Positions 9,116 to 18,300 of a DNA stretch of 25,566 nucleotides are shown in pieces. The stretch lies in assembly GCA_027972325.1 (NCBI GenBank), contig JAPMOS010000346.1, positions 1 through 25,566 of the forward strand, written 5' to 3'. A model generated the notes under the pieces. That model saw only the letters and a list, made by a program, of their open reading frames with translations. It was not told the origin of the DNA and searched no databases. Each line of letters starts with the position of its first letter. Position 1 is the first letter of the stretch. The stretch comes from Paratrimastix pyriformis (Eukaryota; Preaxostyla; Paratrimastigidae). Both the position numbers and the translations under genes were made by a program.

Positions 9116-9742
9116 CTACTGGTCCGCCCGGAGCTTCCGCGGTATGCGGAACACCCTGATCTGGGGGTGATCTGGGCGCTCTTGGATCGTTGGGGGCCCA
9201 ACGATGCCTTGGAAGATTGGCAGTTGGTCGCGAAAGTGGCGACCCTCCTGCTCATCTTTGGGTTGCGGAAAGCGGACCAGGTCAGAGTTGATCTGACCAG
9301 GTCTGACATTGGCAAGGACGCTCTCCGTTTCCGAGCTCTGACGAAGGAAACGAGAGCGATGCTCTGGGTTACCCAGCCCATCCCAGCCTGCCCCACCCAT
9401 CCTTTCAAGTGCGCGGTGGCGGCAGTGGACGAGCTTCTGGATCGTCGCCCCTTGGCGGCCCCCCCGGAACCGCTGTTTGTCAGCTTCCGGGATGGTTCCC
9501 CTTGTACGGCCAAGTGGTTGGGGTCGTGCGTGAAGCGGTTGATGATCGCCGCGGGGATTGATCCCAAGAAGTTTAAACCCCACTGCCTGAGGGGCATGGG
9601 CTCGTCGAGGGCGCTGGAGGCGGGGATACCAGAGCCCCTGGTCCTTCTTCAGTTCCGTTGGAGCAGTCGCTCCGATACCTTCTCGCGATTCTACTTGAGA
9701 AGCAGTAAGGTGGCCGAGCTTGGCGCGGCCATTTACGCCTGA
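9116..9742 (+). CDS. Tyrosine recombinase of a second DIRS-like element (fragment)
   Basis: A continuous GC-rich frame opens at the composition boundary with VRPELPRYAEHPD, a typical start of the DIRS recombinase catalytic half, and ends at 9742. Catalytic residues are readable: Arg in FGLRKADQVRVDL, the His-x-x-Arg box HCLRG, a Trp in RWSSRSD, and the Tyr in FSRFYLR near the C-terminus. The enzyme would join element DNA to the host by a Tyr-DNA intermediate. No reverse transcriptase precedes it; the AT-rich element L abuts it directly. The only in-frame initiator-like codons are GTG (for example 9167), so it is most likely the C-terminal part of a longer protein and a retroelement fossil. 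Confidence 0.8.
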   Translation, partial: LLVRPELPRYAEHPDLGVIWALLDRWGPNDALEDWQLVAKVATLLLIFGLRKADQVRVDLTRSDIGKDALRFRALTKETRAMLWVTQPIPACPTHPFKCAVAAVDELLDRRPLAAPPEPLFVSFRDGSPCTAKWLGSCVKRLMIAAGIDPKKFKPHCLRGMGSSRALEAGIPEPLVLLQFRWSSRSDTFSRFYLRSSKVAELGAAIYA

Positions 9743-9963
9743 GATTCTTCGCCCCGTGCTGGGGTGCCCGGCGATGATAGCTAACTTTAAGCTTTCACCG
9801 GTTTGTTGAGTTCTTTCGTGTGTTCACTTGGTTGAGGAATACGAGTGCGGTGCTGAGCATCGCTTCGTGTGACTCTCAGTCCTGTCAGGGACTTGACCTC
9901 CGCTAGGCGCGGCTCTCTGCGCGGTTGGGTTGGGCTTGATCTCATGGCTTGGGATCTTTTCTC
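9743..9963. other. 3' flank of the second recombinase
   Basis: Mixed-composition sequence without a convincing gene. A short stem CCCCGTGCTGGGG occurs just after the stop (9752-9764). It lies where a DIRS element would have its right-end and internal complementary region, but no match to a left end could be made. Confidence 0.4.
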
Positions 9964-10310
9964 CATCAAAGAGTAGAGATACTCTCTACTCCGAGGAACA
10001 CGGGAGTGTTCCCTAGAGTATAACTGTAGTTTTGGGAAGTATCGACCCAAAACAGAGAGTTATACGAATATGGAGGAGTAGAGAGTATCTCTACTCGGTC
10101 CCACCCATCCTCCCAGCGAGCTGCCCCGAACTTGGAAGAAAGGAGTGCGGGGATATTTCATCTTCGCGAACCGGGGTTGGCATCTCTATCTGTGCCGGTA
10201 CTCCGTTCTTTTTCTTTTCTTTCATTGCGCGAGGGGGATGATAATCGCAACGCTTACATCAAAGAGTAGAGATACTCTCTACTCCTCCATATTCGTATAA
10301 CTCTCTGTTT
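9964..10310. repeat. Inverted and direct repeat complex
   Basis: A perfect 47-bp inverted repeat has arms at 10050-10096 and 10264-10310, with 167 bases between. Part of each arm is itself a hairpin, GAGTAGAGA-TAC-TCTCTACTC. The same hairpin also occurs at 9971-9991, so 9964-9992 and 10257-10285 are identical 29-bp direct repeats. Another short palindrome, GGAACAC-GGGA-GTGTTCC, lies at about 9995-10012. This nested structure is typical of element termini or foldback structures. It lies between a recombinase 3' end and a GC-rich first gene. Confidence 0.9.
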
Positions 10311-10901
10311 CATCGAAAAAACACTTGGGATGATGTCGGAACACCACCTCGAAAAATTCGATTTCTATTGAAAATCCATACCGCCGGTATGGATTTTAGC
10401 GAGAAACATCGCGATACGGGTTCTGATGATGCAAATCGATGAGTTTCATCGAAAAAACACTTGGGATGATGTCGGAACACCACCTCGAAAAATTCGATTT
10501 CTATTGAAAATCCATACCGCCGGTATGGATTTTAGTACCCCCGACAAACATCGCGTTACGGGTTCTGATGATGTAAATCGATGAGGGTATGGATTTTAGT
10601 ACCCCCGACAAACATCGCGATACGGGTTCTGATGATGCAAATCGATGAGTTTCATCGAAAAAACACTTGGGATGATGTCAGAACACCACCTCGAAAAATT
10701 CGATTTCTATTGAAAATCCATACCGCCGGTATGGATTTTAGTACCCCCGACAAACATCGCGTTACGGGTTCTGATGATGTAAATCGATGAGTTTCATCGA
10801 AAAAACACTTGGGATGATGTCAGATCACCACTTCGAAAAATTCGATTTCTATTGAAAATCCATACCGCCGGTATGGATTTTAGTACCCCCGACAAACATT
10901 T
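10308..10901. repeat. About 136-bp tandem repeat, four copies plus a half unit
   Basis: Units begin with TTTCATCGAAAAAACACTTG at 10308, 10444, 10650 and 10792. An additional half unit lies at about 10586-10649. Each full unit contains a 12-bp palindrome with a 3-base loop (AAAATCCATACC-GCC-GGTATGGATTTT; first copy 10371-10397) and TTCTGATGATG. Copies differ at few sites (for example GATGATGTCGGA versus GATGATGTCAGA), so the array is recent. The first unit starts inside the right arm of the 47-bp inverted repeat, and the last ends 50 bases before the ATG at 10954. Confidence 0.9.
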
Positions 10902-10953
10902 GATGGTTTAGTGGCTCTAACCTTGGGTAATAGCCACACTTGATCCCGCCAAA

Positions 10954-12540
10954 ATGCCCAAGGAAAGCACTCAGGAACTTCGTGAGACGCGCAGCGGCCG
11001 CCGTTACCCGACTCCTCGTCACTCGCGGGATGACTCCTCGGAGGAGGAACCGCGAGGCCATTCGAGGAAACGTGCGCGCGCTGAACCCAAGTCATCCGCC
11101 GCCGATGCAGCGCCGGCCTCGCCTCTTCGCCTGGACACTGTCACCGAAGATGAAGCTGAGCAAGAGGAGACCCAACGCGCCAGCCAGGAACACGAGGCGA
11201 CCGAACAGGAACAAGAGGAGATCCAACATGCCAGCCAAGATGCCGATCAACATCACCCAGTCGTCTTCATTCCATCAGCCGAGCATTCTTCCAGCAGCGA
11301 ACATGCGCGGGCGAGCGTGCTACCCGAGCCGCCCACCGCCGAGCCCGAGGCCCCTGAGCCTGAGCAGACCACCGTGCCAGAGCAGACCACCGAGCCCGTG
11401 CCTGAGCAGACCACCATCGAACCTGGGGAGACCACCACAACTGAACCCGAGGTGACTACCTCCGACCCTGTGCAGGCCACCACCACCGAACCCGCAGAAC
11501 CCTCAGAACCCGAACCGGCGCAGTCCGAACTACAGCAAACCGGCACAGAACCGGAAGCCGCCGAGCAGTCCGTCCCTGGTGAACCCGAGCAGCTCGCCGA
11601 ACCCGAGCAGCCCGCCGAACCTGAGCTGACCCCGAACCCGAGCAGACCGCAGCCCCTCCTCCGACGCCCTCAAAGCAGCCCCCCCAACGCCGACCGCCCC
11701 TCCGTCGTCGTCGCTTGCCCCTCCTCCGAAACCGAGGGCGGGTTCGCCTCCCAAGAAACTGCCCGACTCCATCCCGCCCAAGACGCCAGCACAGGCCCCC
11801 GGCTATCAAGAGGTCCGCTCCCGTTCCCCGACATCGATCCTGGCAACCCAGCGTTCACCGCCGCCGCCGGCTGCTGGTTCAATCGTTGCTCTCAAGACGC
11901 CTCCGCCTCCGGCATCCGTGCCTTCCAGAACCCCACGTGCAGCCCCTGTCGCGTCCTCCGCCTCACGTGCAGCCCCGGTCACCGCCACGAGCACTACTGC
12001 CACGCCTCCAGCAGTGGCTCCGGGTCGGGCTTCCGTGCCTCCCAGAACCCCACGTGCAGCCCCGGTCACCGCCACGAGCACGACTGCCACGCCTCCAGCA
12101 GTGGCTCCGGGTCGGGCTTCCGTGCCTCCCAGAACCCCACGTGCAGCCCCGGTCACCGCCACGAGCACGACTGCAAAGCCTCCAGCAGTGGCTCCGGATC
12201 GAGCTTCCGTGCCTCCCAGAACGCCCCGCACCGCCACGAGTTCCACGTCATCAGTCCCTCCCACAAGTTCGAGTCCTCATCAGCCTCTGTCGTCGTCGAA
12301 CACCGCCCCCCCGCCCCTCAATCGGTCTGTTTTTCTGTTTTACCTCTTGTGGGTTCCTTAAAACCTCTCCTCCAGGATCTACCTCGTCTGGCAATCGGAG
12401 ACAAAGGAAGTGTTGAAACTCACTCGACAGGCATTTTACGAACGGATCTTTCCCAAGCTGCTTGCAAGTTGGTTCCCGAGCACAAACCATCTGAATCGCG
12501 GTCTCATCGTCCCTGTTCATTTTTTCGAGACCATGGCTGA
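10954..12540 (+). CDS. Low-complexity, disordered Glu/Pro/Thr-rich protein; possible retroelement ORF1
   Basis: I do not recognise a family. The frame begins MPKESTQELRETRSGRRYPT, has a basic nuclear-localisation-like patch RKRARAEPK (residues 39-47), then a long acidic Glu/Pro/Thr tract with repeats of the type PEQTT. It then runs through a stretch where all three frames are open because of the 87-bp repeat. The coding frame beyond about base 11700 is therefore uncertain, and the annotated end should not be trusted. It follows the tandem repeat array and precedes 12410-13605. A Gag-like ORF1 of a DIRS-like element is a reasonable guess from position; a host gene for a disordered protein is the alternative. 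Confidence 0.4.
   Translation: MPKESTQELRETRSGRRYPTPRHSRDDSSEEEPRGHSRKRARAEPKSSAADAAPASPLRLDTVTEDEAEQEETQRASQEHEATEQEQEEIQHASQDADQHHPVVFIPSAEHSSSSEHARASVLPEPPTAEPEAPEPEQTTVPEQTTEPVPEQTTIEPGETTTTEPEVTTSDPVQATTTEPAEPSEPEPAQSELQQTGTEPEAAEQSVPGEPEQLAEPEQPAEPELTPNPSRPQPLLRRPQSSPPNADRPSVVVACPSSETEGGFASQETARLHPAQDASTGPRLSRGPLPFPDIDPGNPAFTAAAGCWFNRCSQDASASGIRAFQNPTCSPCRVLRLTCSPGHRHEHYCHASSSGSGSGFRASQNPTCSPGHRHEHDCHASSSGSGSGFRASQNPTCSPGHRHEHDCKASSSGSGSSFRASQNAPHRHEFHVISPSHKFESSSASVVVEHRPPAPQSVCFSVLPLVGSLKPLLQDLPRLAIGDKGSVETHSTGILRTDLSQAACKLVPEHKPSESRSHRPCSFFRDHG
11964..12224 (+). repeat. 87-bp tandem repeat within the low-complexity gene, three copies
   Basis: CACGTGCAGCCCCGGTCACC starts at 11964, 12051 and 12138, 87 bases apart. 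One frame gives His/Ser/Gly-rich units, another Pro/Ala/Thr-rich units with PRTPRAAPVTATSTTA. The length is a multiple of three, so units add 29 residues without shifting frame. Confidence 0.85.
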
Positions 12541-13605
12541 GTACCGACTCTCCGGTGCCATCTGTGTTGAGATGCACAAGGTACTTAACCGGTTGGGACT
12601 CACCTTCGGAAAAATCCTGTTTTCGATGACCTGCGGTCAAAGTGCTGATATCGAGAAGACCTACCAGTTGGCCCCCCGGCATTGGCGTCCTTTTGAATTC
12701 AAATCCGAGCGTCCCGTTGGATGGAAATCTGCTCGGAAAATGACGATCTTGATGGAGACGTCAGCAACTTCGTCATGATGCATGCCGAAATTAAACGCAA
12801 TGATGATCCGTTTCTGCGCTTCCTGAACCGCGACATCTCTGAAAAGCATCTCCGCTATACGGATCTGGACAGCGATTTCAAGGTGCTTACGCAAAAGATG
12901 CTTCCTGAGCTTGCGAAATTGTTTGGGTACATCACTGTTCACAAGCAGCGGGTCGTCTCCAGAGCATTGCTGAAGACGATCGTTGAAATGCTCGGCAGCC
13001 TCGAGCGAGAAATGCTCGTTTCGTCTATGACTGACTTCTTTTATCAAGTGCTTGGCTCTGTCACGTGGCATGCTGGACAATCGGACTTGGAGAGTATCTC
13101 ATCGGAATCGTCCGAGGAGCTCCCAATGAGTATGCGTTTTGGTGGTCCCGCAGCCTCATCCAACCGCTCTTTGAAACCGTCTGATTCGTCACGTCACACA
13201 ACCTCAATGAGTGGGTGTCGGCCGACATCATGTATCACCACCCCACCCCGTCAATTGGGTGGAGGTCCGCCACACCCTCGCAGCCCTCCTTCTCCGAAGT
13301 CGCTCTCGGGCTCCAAGAAAGGACGGGCTGCCAACCCCTTGAGGTCACCACTGTGCACCCCCTGCGGTCCCGGCCCCTTCGGGAACCCGTTTGCACATCA
13401 ACCGGCGGCGCCCACCGCCCCGTCCACCCCGGTTCCTGACCCAGTGGTCGCCAAGCCGCCTGCGAGCTCCCGCACCCCAGCCCCAGCCTCGGCGAAGGGG
13501 GTGAGCCCGGAGGCAAGAAGTCGATCGCCCCTGCAGTGGGTGCCCCTGCCCCTGCTGTCCCTGTTGTTGTGCCCCCTTGTCTGTGTCTGGCCCTGCCATG
13601 GCTGA
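12410..13605 (+). pseudogene. Helical protein region downstream of the low-complexity gene, broken
   Basis: Here the GC-rich block encodes ordinary globular-looking protein. One part includes YERIFPKLLASWFPSTNHL and VEMHKVLNRLGLTFGK. A second includes FVMMHAEIKRNDDPFLRFL, KMLPELAKLFGYITVHKQR and LLKTIVEMLGSLEREM, followed by a Ser/Pro-rich tail. These lie in more than one frame, so the region is broken or spliced. I recognise no domain. Because it follows the repeat array and an ORF1-like start, and a DIRS recombinase lies to the left, I infer the capsid-like ORF1 region of a retroelement, with low confidence. Confidence 0.35.
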
Positions 13606-14137
13606 CACCAAGGCGCCTGATCCCGCTGCCGTGGCGCCGGCTGCTTCCGCTGCTGTTCGCAAGATTGGTGCCGCCGACCTGGTCCCCAGCCGGGGGGATC
13701 ATGATGTGGGGAAGGAGCCAGTGTGGGGACGGTGGATCAGGGGACCATCCAAGTTGAGCTACCGGTCATTCCGGTGCTGGTGGATGGGCAGTAGCCCCCT
13801 CAGGCTGGCGCGAGGAGTGCTTCTCGTATTAACTTTCGTTTTCTTTTTTCTGTTCTTCGGTCCCCCCGCCCCCTCATTCTGTCATGTCCTCTTTGTTCCA
13901 TTTTGTATGCGAGTTGATGTTTCCTTGCGAGTTTCCAGTCTCTCTCTTCCTCCCGATGCCCCCTGTGCACCTTCCCCTGGAGGGAGCGCTGGGGTGCATT
14001 TTACCCGCCGGCTTCGGCCGGACCAACGGTTTTCATTCACTATTTCTCAGTTCGATTATGTCGTGCTGTTTAGGTGATTGAATAGTATAACACACTAACA
14101 CACACACACATACCAGTTCCTGACTTCAAGAGCCTTG
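13606..14137. other. Region without a convincing gene
   Basis: A GC-rich stretch changes gradually to a pyrimidine-rich one with T runs (13830-13860) and ends in a short CA microsatellite (about 14097-14110). Open frames exist but have no family features and change composition midway. Confidence 0.4.
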
Positions 14138-14476
14138 ATGATTCTTGTGTGTCTGGATTCCGAGGCTGCATTCGGCGTCGACCGTGCCGTCGATGGCCAC
14201 ATGAGGCTGGATGAGCTTGCCCTCTGGGAACGCACTTTCCCCTTCTACGTCAAGGAGGTTTTTCATGACCGTTCCATGTTGGAACTCACTGACTACTACG
14301 GAGAACAGTTCCCCAAGGTATTCCAGGCTTGCGAACGTGAATACCTCGCTCTCTCCGAAGACGAACGGAAGACCTATGACTGGTCGATTCAGTGCCACAA
14401 GTTCCGCACCAACACCTGCTACCGCGAGATTCCGGCCCATTGGGACTGTCTCTTCAAGTTCACTGGGAACGCATAA
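14138..14476 (+). CDS. Small protein of unknown function
   Basis: A 112-residue frame starting MILVCLDSEAAFGVDRAVDG and ending FKFTGNA. It is rich in Glu, Asp and aromatic residues, with segments LALWERTFPFYVKEVFHD and EYLALSEDERKTYDWSIQ that look like an alpha-helical globular protein. It has no signal peptide and no membrane segment. Codon use is GC-rich (third positions mostly C/G), like the retroelement pieces and unlike the virus-like genes. I recognise no family. It could be a small host gene, an exon, or the last piece of the ORF1-like region upstream. Confidence 0.45.
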   Translation: MILVCLDSEAAFGVDRAVDGHMRLDELALWERTFPFYVKEVFHDRSMLELTDYYGEQFPKVFQACEREYLALSEDERKTYDWSIQCHKFRTNTCYREIPAHWDCLFKFTGNA

Positions 14477-14689
14477 ACAACCCGAGACTTTTTTTGTCTC
14501 TATCCCCCCCCCCGCTAGTTGCACAGCCTTGTGTTCATATCGTATCATGTCGGCTCGCGCCTCCACTCTACTCTTATCTTTCCCTATTATGATCTTCTTA
14601 ATATGGTTGGGATGTTCCGGCTCATCATGCACGGCGCAGCCGTGGTATGATGAAGTCGGGACATCTTATTATGGATACCCTATATGATC
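14477..14689. other. Transition region before element R
   Basis: Composition falls from GC-rich to AT-rich. A C-run (about 14505-14513) and a possible short hydrophobic frame (SFPIMIFLIWLGCS) are present, but nothing that can be supported as a gene. Confidence 0.3.
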
Positions 14690-15250
14690 TATTATTTCAG
14701 TAACTCTTCAGTAACTTATTAACTATTAATATTTATGATTGTATTTTAATAGATATTAATAAGTTATGTTGATATAAGATCATATAAGTAGTTATATTTA
14801 AGGAGTTACTAAAGGAGTTATTAAAGAGTTACTCAAAAGTTCGTGTCATAGAGGTAATGAGCTTTATGATGGGTTTACGTCAGGAGATTTAACACAAGAA
14901 AGTTACCCAAAGGGTGTAAATAGGGAAGATTATTGGGGAAAATAGGGGTATTTCCTGGTAATAAGTTGGTCGTTTATTCCCTTTTGAGTAACTATTTTTA
15001 GTGATATTTCATAGATGATTTAGATCAGAAGAATGAAAATCAAGTATGATGAGAATTTTCAGTAACTACATAAAGTAACTCCTTAATAACTCGATGAGTA
15101 ACGAATGAATCCTAGATGGAAATCACATGGAAAAATACGAAAGAATGATAAACATAAAGGTCGTCAACAGGAGAAATTTCGGGGGAGAGTGGGAAAATTA
15201 GGGGGAAAAGATATGACATTTCATTTTACTATATCCTTCAGTAACTCTCT
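14690..15250. repeat. Dispersed GTAACT(C)/(G)AGTTAC words, AT-rich non-coding end region
   Basis: About a dozen copies of AGTAACT, GTAACTC and their complements (for example near 14699, 14712, 14814, 14833, 15061, 15075 and 15240) occur in both orientations with irregular spacing. There is no gene. Such arrays could be binding sites for a replication or terminal protein, or a worn repeat at the element end. Confidence 0.6.
14713..14765. repeat. Short AT-rich inverted repeat
   Basis: Perfect 10-bp arms AACTTATTAA (14713-14722) and TTAATAAGTT (14756-14765), with further imperfect pairing inside. It lies within the GTAACT-rich region at the inferred left edge of element R. Confidence 0.7.
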
Positions 15251-15332
15251 TTCTTTATCTTTTTTATCATCACTTTAGATCATCATCTATTAATTATCGT
15301 CTCATACATTCAGCTCATGATAAAACCGTTAT

Positions 15333-18300
15333 TTATTCGCTTACTGGTTTTTGATTATCTGTGTTCATATCAAGTTCCTTTAAGACGTTATCCTTCTTCC
15401 AACGTGCCATGAGATGTATGCTCTCGTCTACAACACCTTCATAAAATGTTAAACTATTATTTGTTGTTGATGTTGGCACTGTAGATGAGAATTTGACTGA
15501 TGGTTGTATTAGAGATGCAATTTGTGCCTTGATGGATATCATATCAGCTGTAAGACTGGCTAACTGTTCTTTCAATGACGTGTTTTCAGTTACAAGATCG
15601 GTGACTTGTTGTTTCATTATTTTCATTTCATTGAGCATCATAAATGGTAGTTTGTCTTGTGTAATTCCTTCAATTTGTCCATCGCGGTAGTAGACCAAAT
15701 CTTTTGAAACGAGTTCAACCTCTTCTGCAATTAGTCCGTAACGTTTCATTTTTTCAGTGTCTGTTTTATATACATAATTGACTGGTCGCAATTGATAAAT
15801 GTATGATGTGTCTTCCATGTTGGTGATATTTTCCTTATATCTGATTGAAGAAGATACAGAATTTAATATATATACTGCTGTATGTTTGTTCCTGTTGCAC
15901 TATTTGTTGCTAGAATCAATGGTGAAGTGATCCGTGTTTTTCCAAAATTCATTGCATTCACACCACTTGAAGATATGGTTACACCATAATTTGTGTTATT
16001 TGCGTTGTAATAGCTTTCGTCATTGTCACCTGAAATATTTATAAGGTTGCCTGTTGAAGTGATTGACGCAATTGTATTGCTTTTACCAGCAACATTTTCA
16101 GATCGCCATATGCTGCTTGTTGTCGTGACAAAACCATTTAAGTCACTCACGAGATAGCCATTCACATTTTGAGGAAGACGTATGCCTTCAGGAAAAGAAG
16201 CTTTACCACGAACGAACATTGCTCCGCTATTAGAATTGATAGAGAAGTTAGTGACATTGTCGCTGTTTTCGAATAGTATGCCACAGTTTGCATTATTATA
16301 AGACCTAAGACGAAGTGCCTGGCCAGAGAAGTCATATCCGACACATGCAGTTGTTCCATCGAAAGAAGTTGATGCAGACAGATAAGCACCCCAAGAATTG
16401 TCAGCCGTTCCATTAAATCCAATTTTGAGTCCAAGATTTGCAGAAGATGCAAGCGAGCTAATCTTCGGGCTTGCTAAGTTACCACCAGCAGTGAGCAATC
16501 CACGAGTCCAGAAGGAACCAGTATTGGCATTTGCAGAGAAGTTGCAGACATTGTTTGAGTTCTCAAAAATAAGACCTGTCGAACCACTATCATATACACG
16601 AAAACGAAATCCATTATTCATATCATACCCGGCACATGCAGAACCAGTTCCAGCGAAATCATTGTTTGTGCCAGAGATAGCTTGATAGATTCCCCAATTG
16701 TCACTATTCTGTGTTATTGCAATTTTCAAACCTGTCGCAGCAATTGGAACGATCTTAGATGTTGCCACATTTCCGGAAGCAGATAGTAAGCCACGAGTAT
16801 AGAAAGCACCTGTCTGGGCATTTGATGCAAAGTTGCAGACATTGTTTGAGTTTTCGAATATTAGTCCAGTATTTGGGTCATTGTATACACGAATACGGAG
16901 AGCGTTCGATGTGCTGGTTGTAGGATTTGTGCATGCAGCTCCATCTGTTCCTATATAATCTTTATAGCTTGATTGATAAATGCCCCAATTCGTGTTACCG
17001 TATGAGAACATTGAAATTTTGAGCGAATTCGCATCATTGGCACATATTGTAGGACATTCGATTGGATAGGCAAATGTGGTTTTGTATTATACATTGATAC
17101 TAGATCGTTTGTCCTATTTGTGAATTTATGAACAGGTGTTGTATCGTCTGCATCTGAATCACAAACATACTGAATACTGCCGGATGATTTTATTGTAGAC
17201 ACGGTATTATCAGTATTTGAAAATATAATACTATCTGCGGCTAGTGCGATTGGTGGTGAATAGTTTTGGACGGCTGGAGGTGAACCAGCAATTATATTTC
17301 CTGATGCATCGGTTGCGAGATATGACTTTGACAGTAATGACGGAAGTGTTAAAGAAGACAAAGACATCGTTGATGGTAAAGATGTTGAAATCAGATCACC
17401 ATTTGTATCTGTCGCAAGATAAGGAGAGTTTGTGAGGGGTAGTTCTGACTCCATTGAGGAACTTCATTGTATTATAACAGGTGATGATACCTGAAGATCC
17501 ATATTGGGAGATACCATCAGTGGAGATGGCATTTGGGAATTTTCGGGGACCAGTGACTGAATAAATTTGCGAGAATACACCATCGTTCACTCGTTGAATA
17601 TTCCCATTTGCATCACATCCAAGCATTCCTGTATCAGAGATAGAATGGATGCGGACATTATGGAAAGAGAAGTCGACAGTTGAATCGATGTCATTATAAT
17701 TGATTAAGGCAGTTTTCATTTCACCAGTTCCAGGATTGATCTTGACTAGTTTTGAGATTGTTGGATCGGCAATACCAGGAAGCCAAAGATTGTATGCATG
17801 TAGTGACCCAACCATATCACGAACTGCGACAGAGTTTTCATATGCATCTGTTGAATAAATATAAGGTGTAGTGCCACCCTCACCTGTTGGTGCAGCAGCT
17901 AACCCAATAGTTCCGTCGGTCGCACGATACAAATAACCTGTTGTGGTCCCGAAACTATTTAATTTTAGTGTTGCAACATTGATCGCCGAATTGGTGGAAA
18001 TATCATCGCCTGTAATTAATGACGCTTCTACTTTTCCTGTATAATTTCCACCATACTGATGTGGTGTGACTTTCAGAGGAAGAGTTTTGCCGCTCACTCT
18101 ATCGACATATCCAGTAAGGAATAACTCATTTGAGTGCACAGAACAACTGTCATCACGGATAACTACCGATTTTTCAGTCGGGTCAACTGATTCGGCATAA
18201 GAACTCGAAGAAACACGTTTCCAATTGGCTAGAGTTTGCTTTGTCTCACTATTATATGTGATATTGACAAGAACGAAACATGTATTTGACGTAGTATTGG

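Noticed and set aside
9116-9742. Tyrosine recombinase as the integrase of the virus-like element L
   Set aside because: Its GC-rich composition and codon use match the DIRS blocks, it lacks the TATATAG promoter, and its sequence resembles the left DIRS recombinase.
10308-10901. CRISPR-like array
   Set aside because: Units are contiguous near-identical tandem repeats without unique spacers, in a eukaryotic context.
11253-12264. Minus-strand Val/Gly/Ser-rich frames opposite the low-complexity gene
   Set aside because: They are antisense reads of the Pro/Glu/Thr repeats and the 87-bp repeat; no independent start, motif or promoter.
13577-14077. Protein with a Phe-rich membrane segment
   Set aside because: Composition shifts midway, the hydrophobic run comes from a pyrimidine-rich tract, and there is no supporting start context or family feature.
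14690-15250. GTAACTC words as a CRISPR or telomere array
   Set aside because: Words are too short, in both orientations and irregularly spaced.
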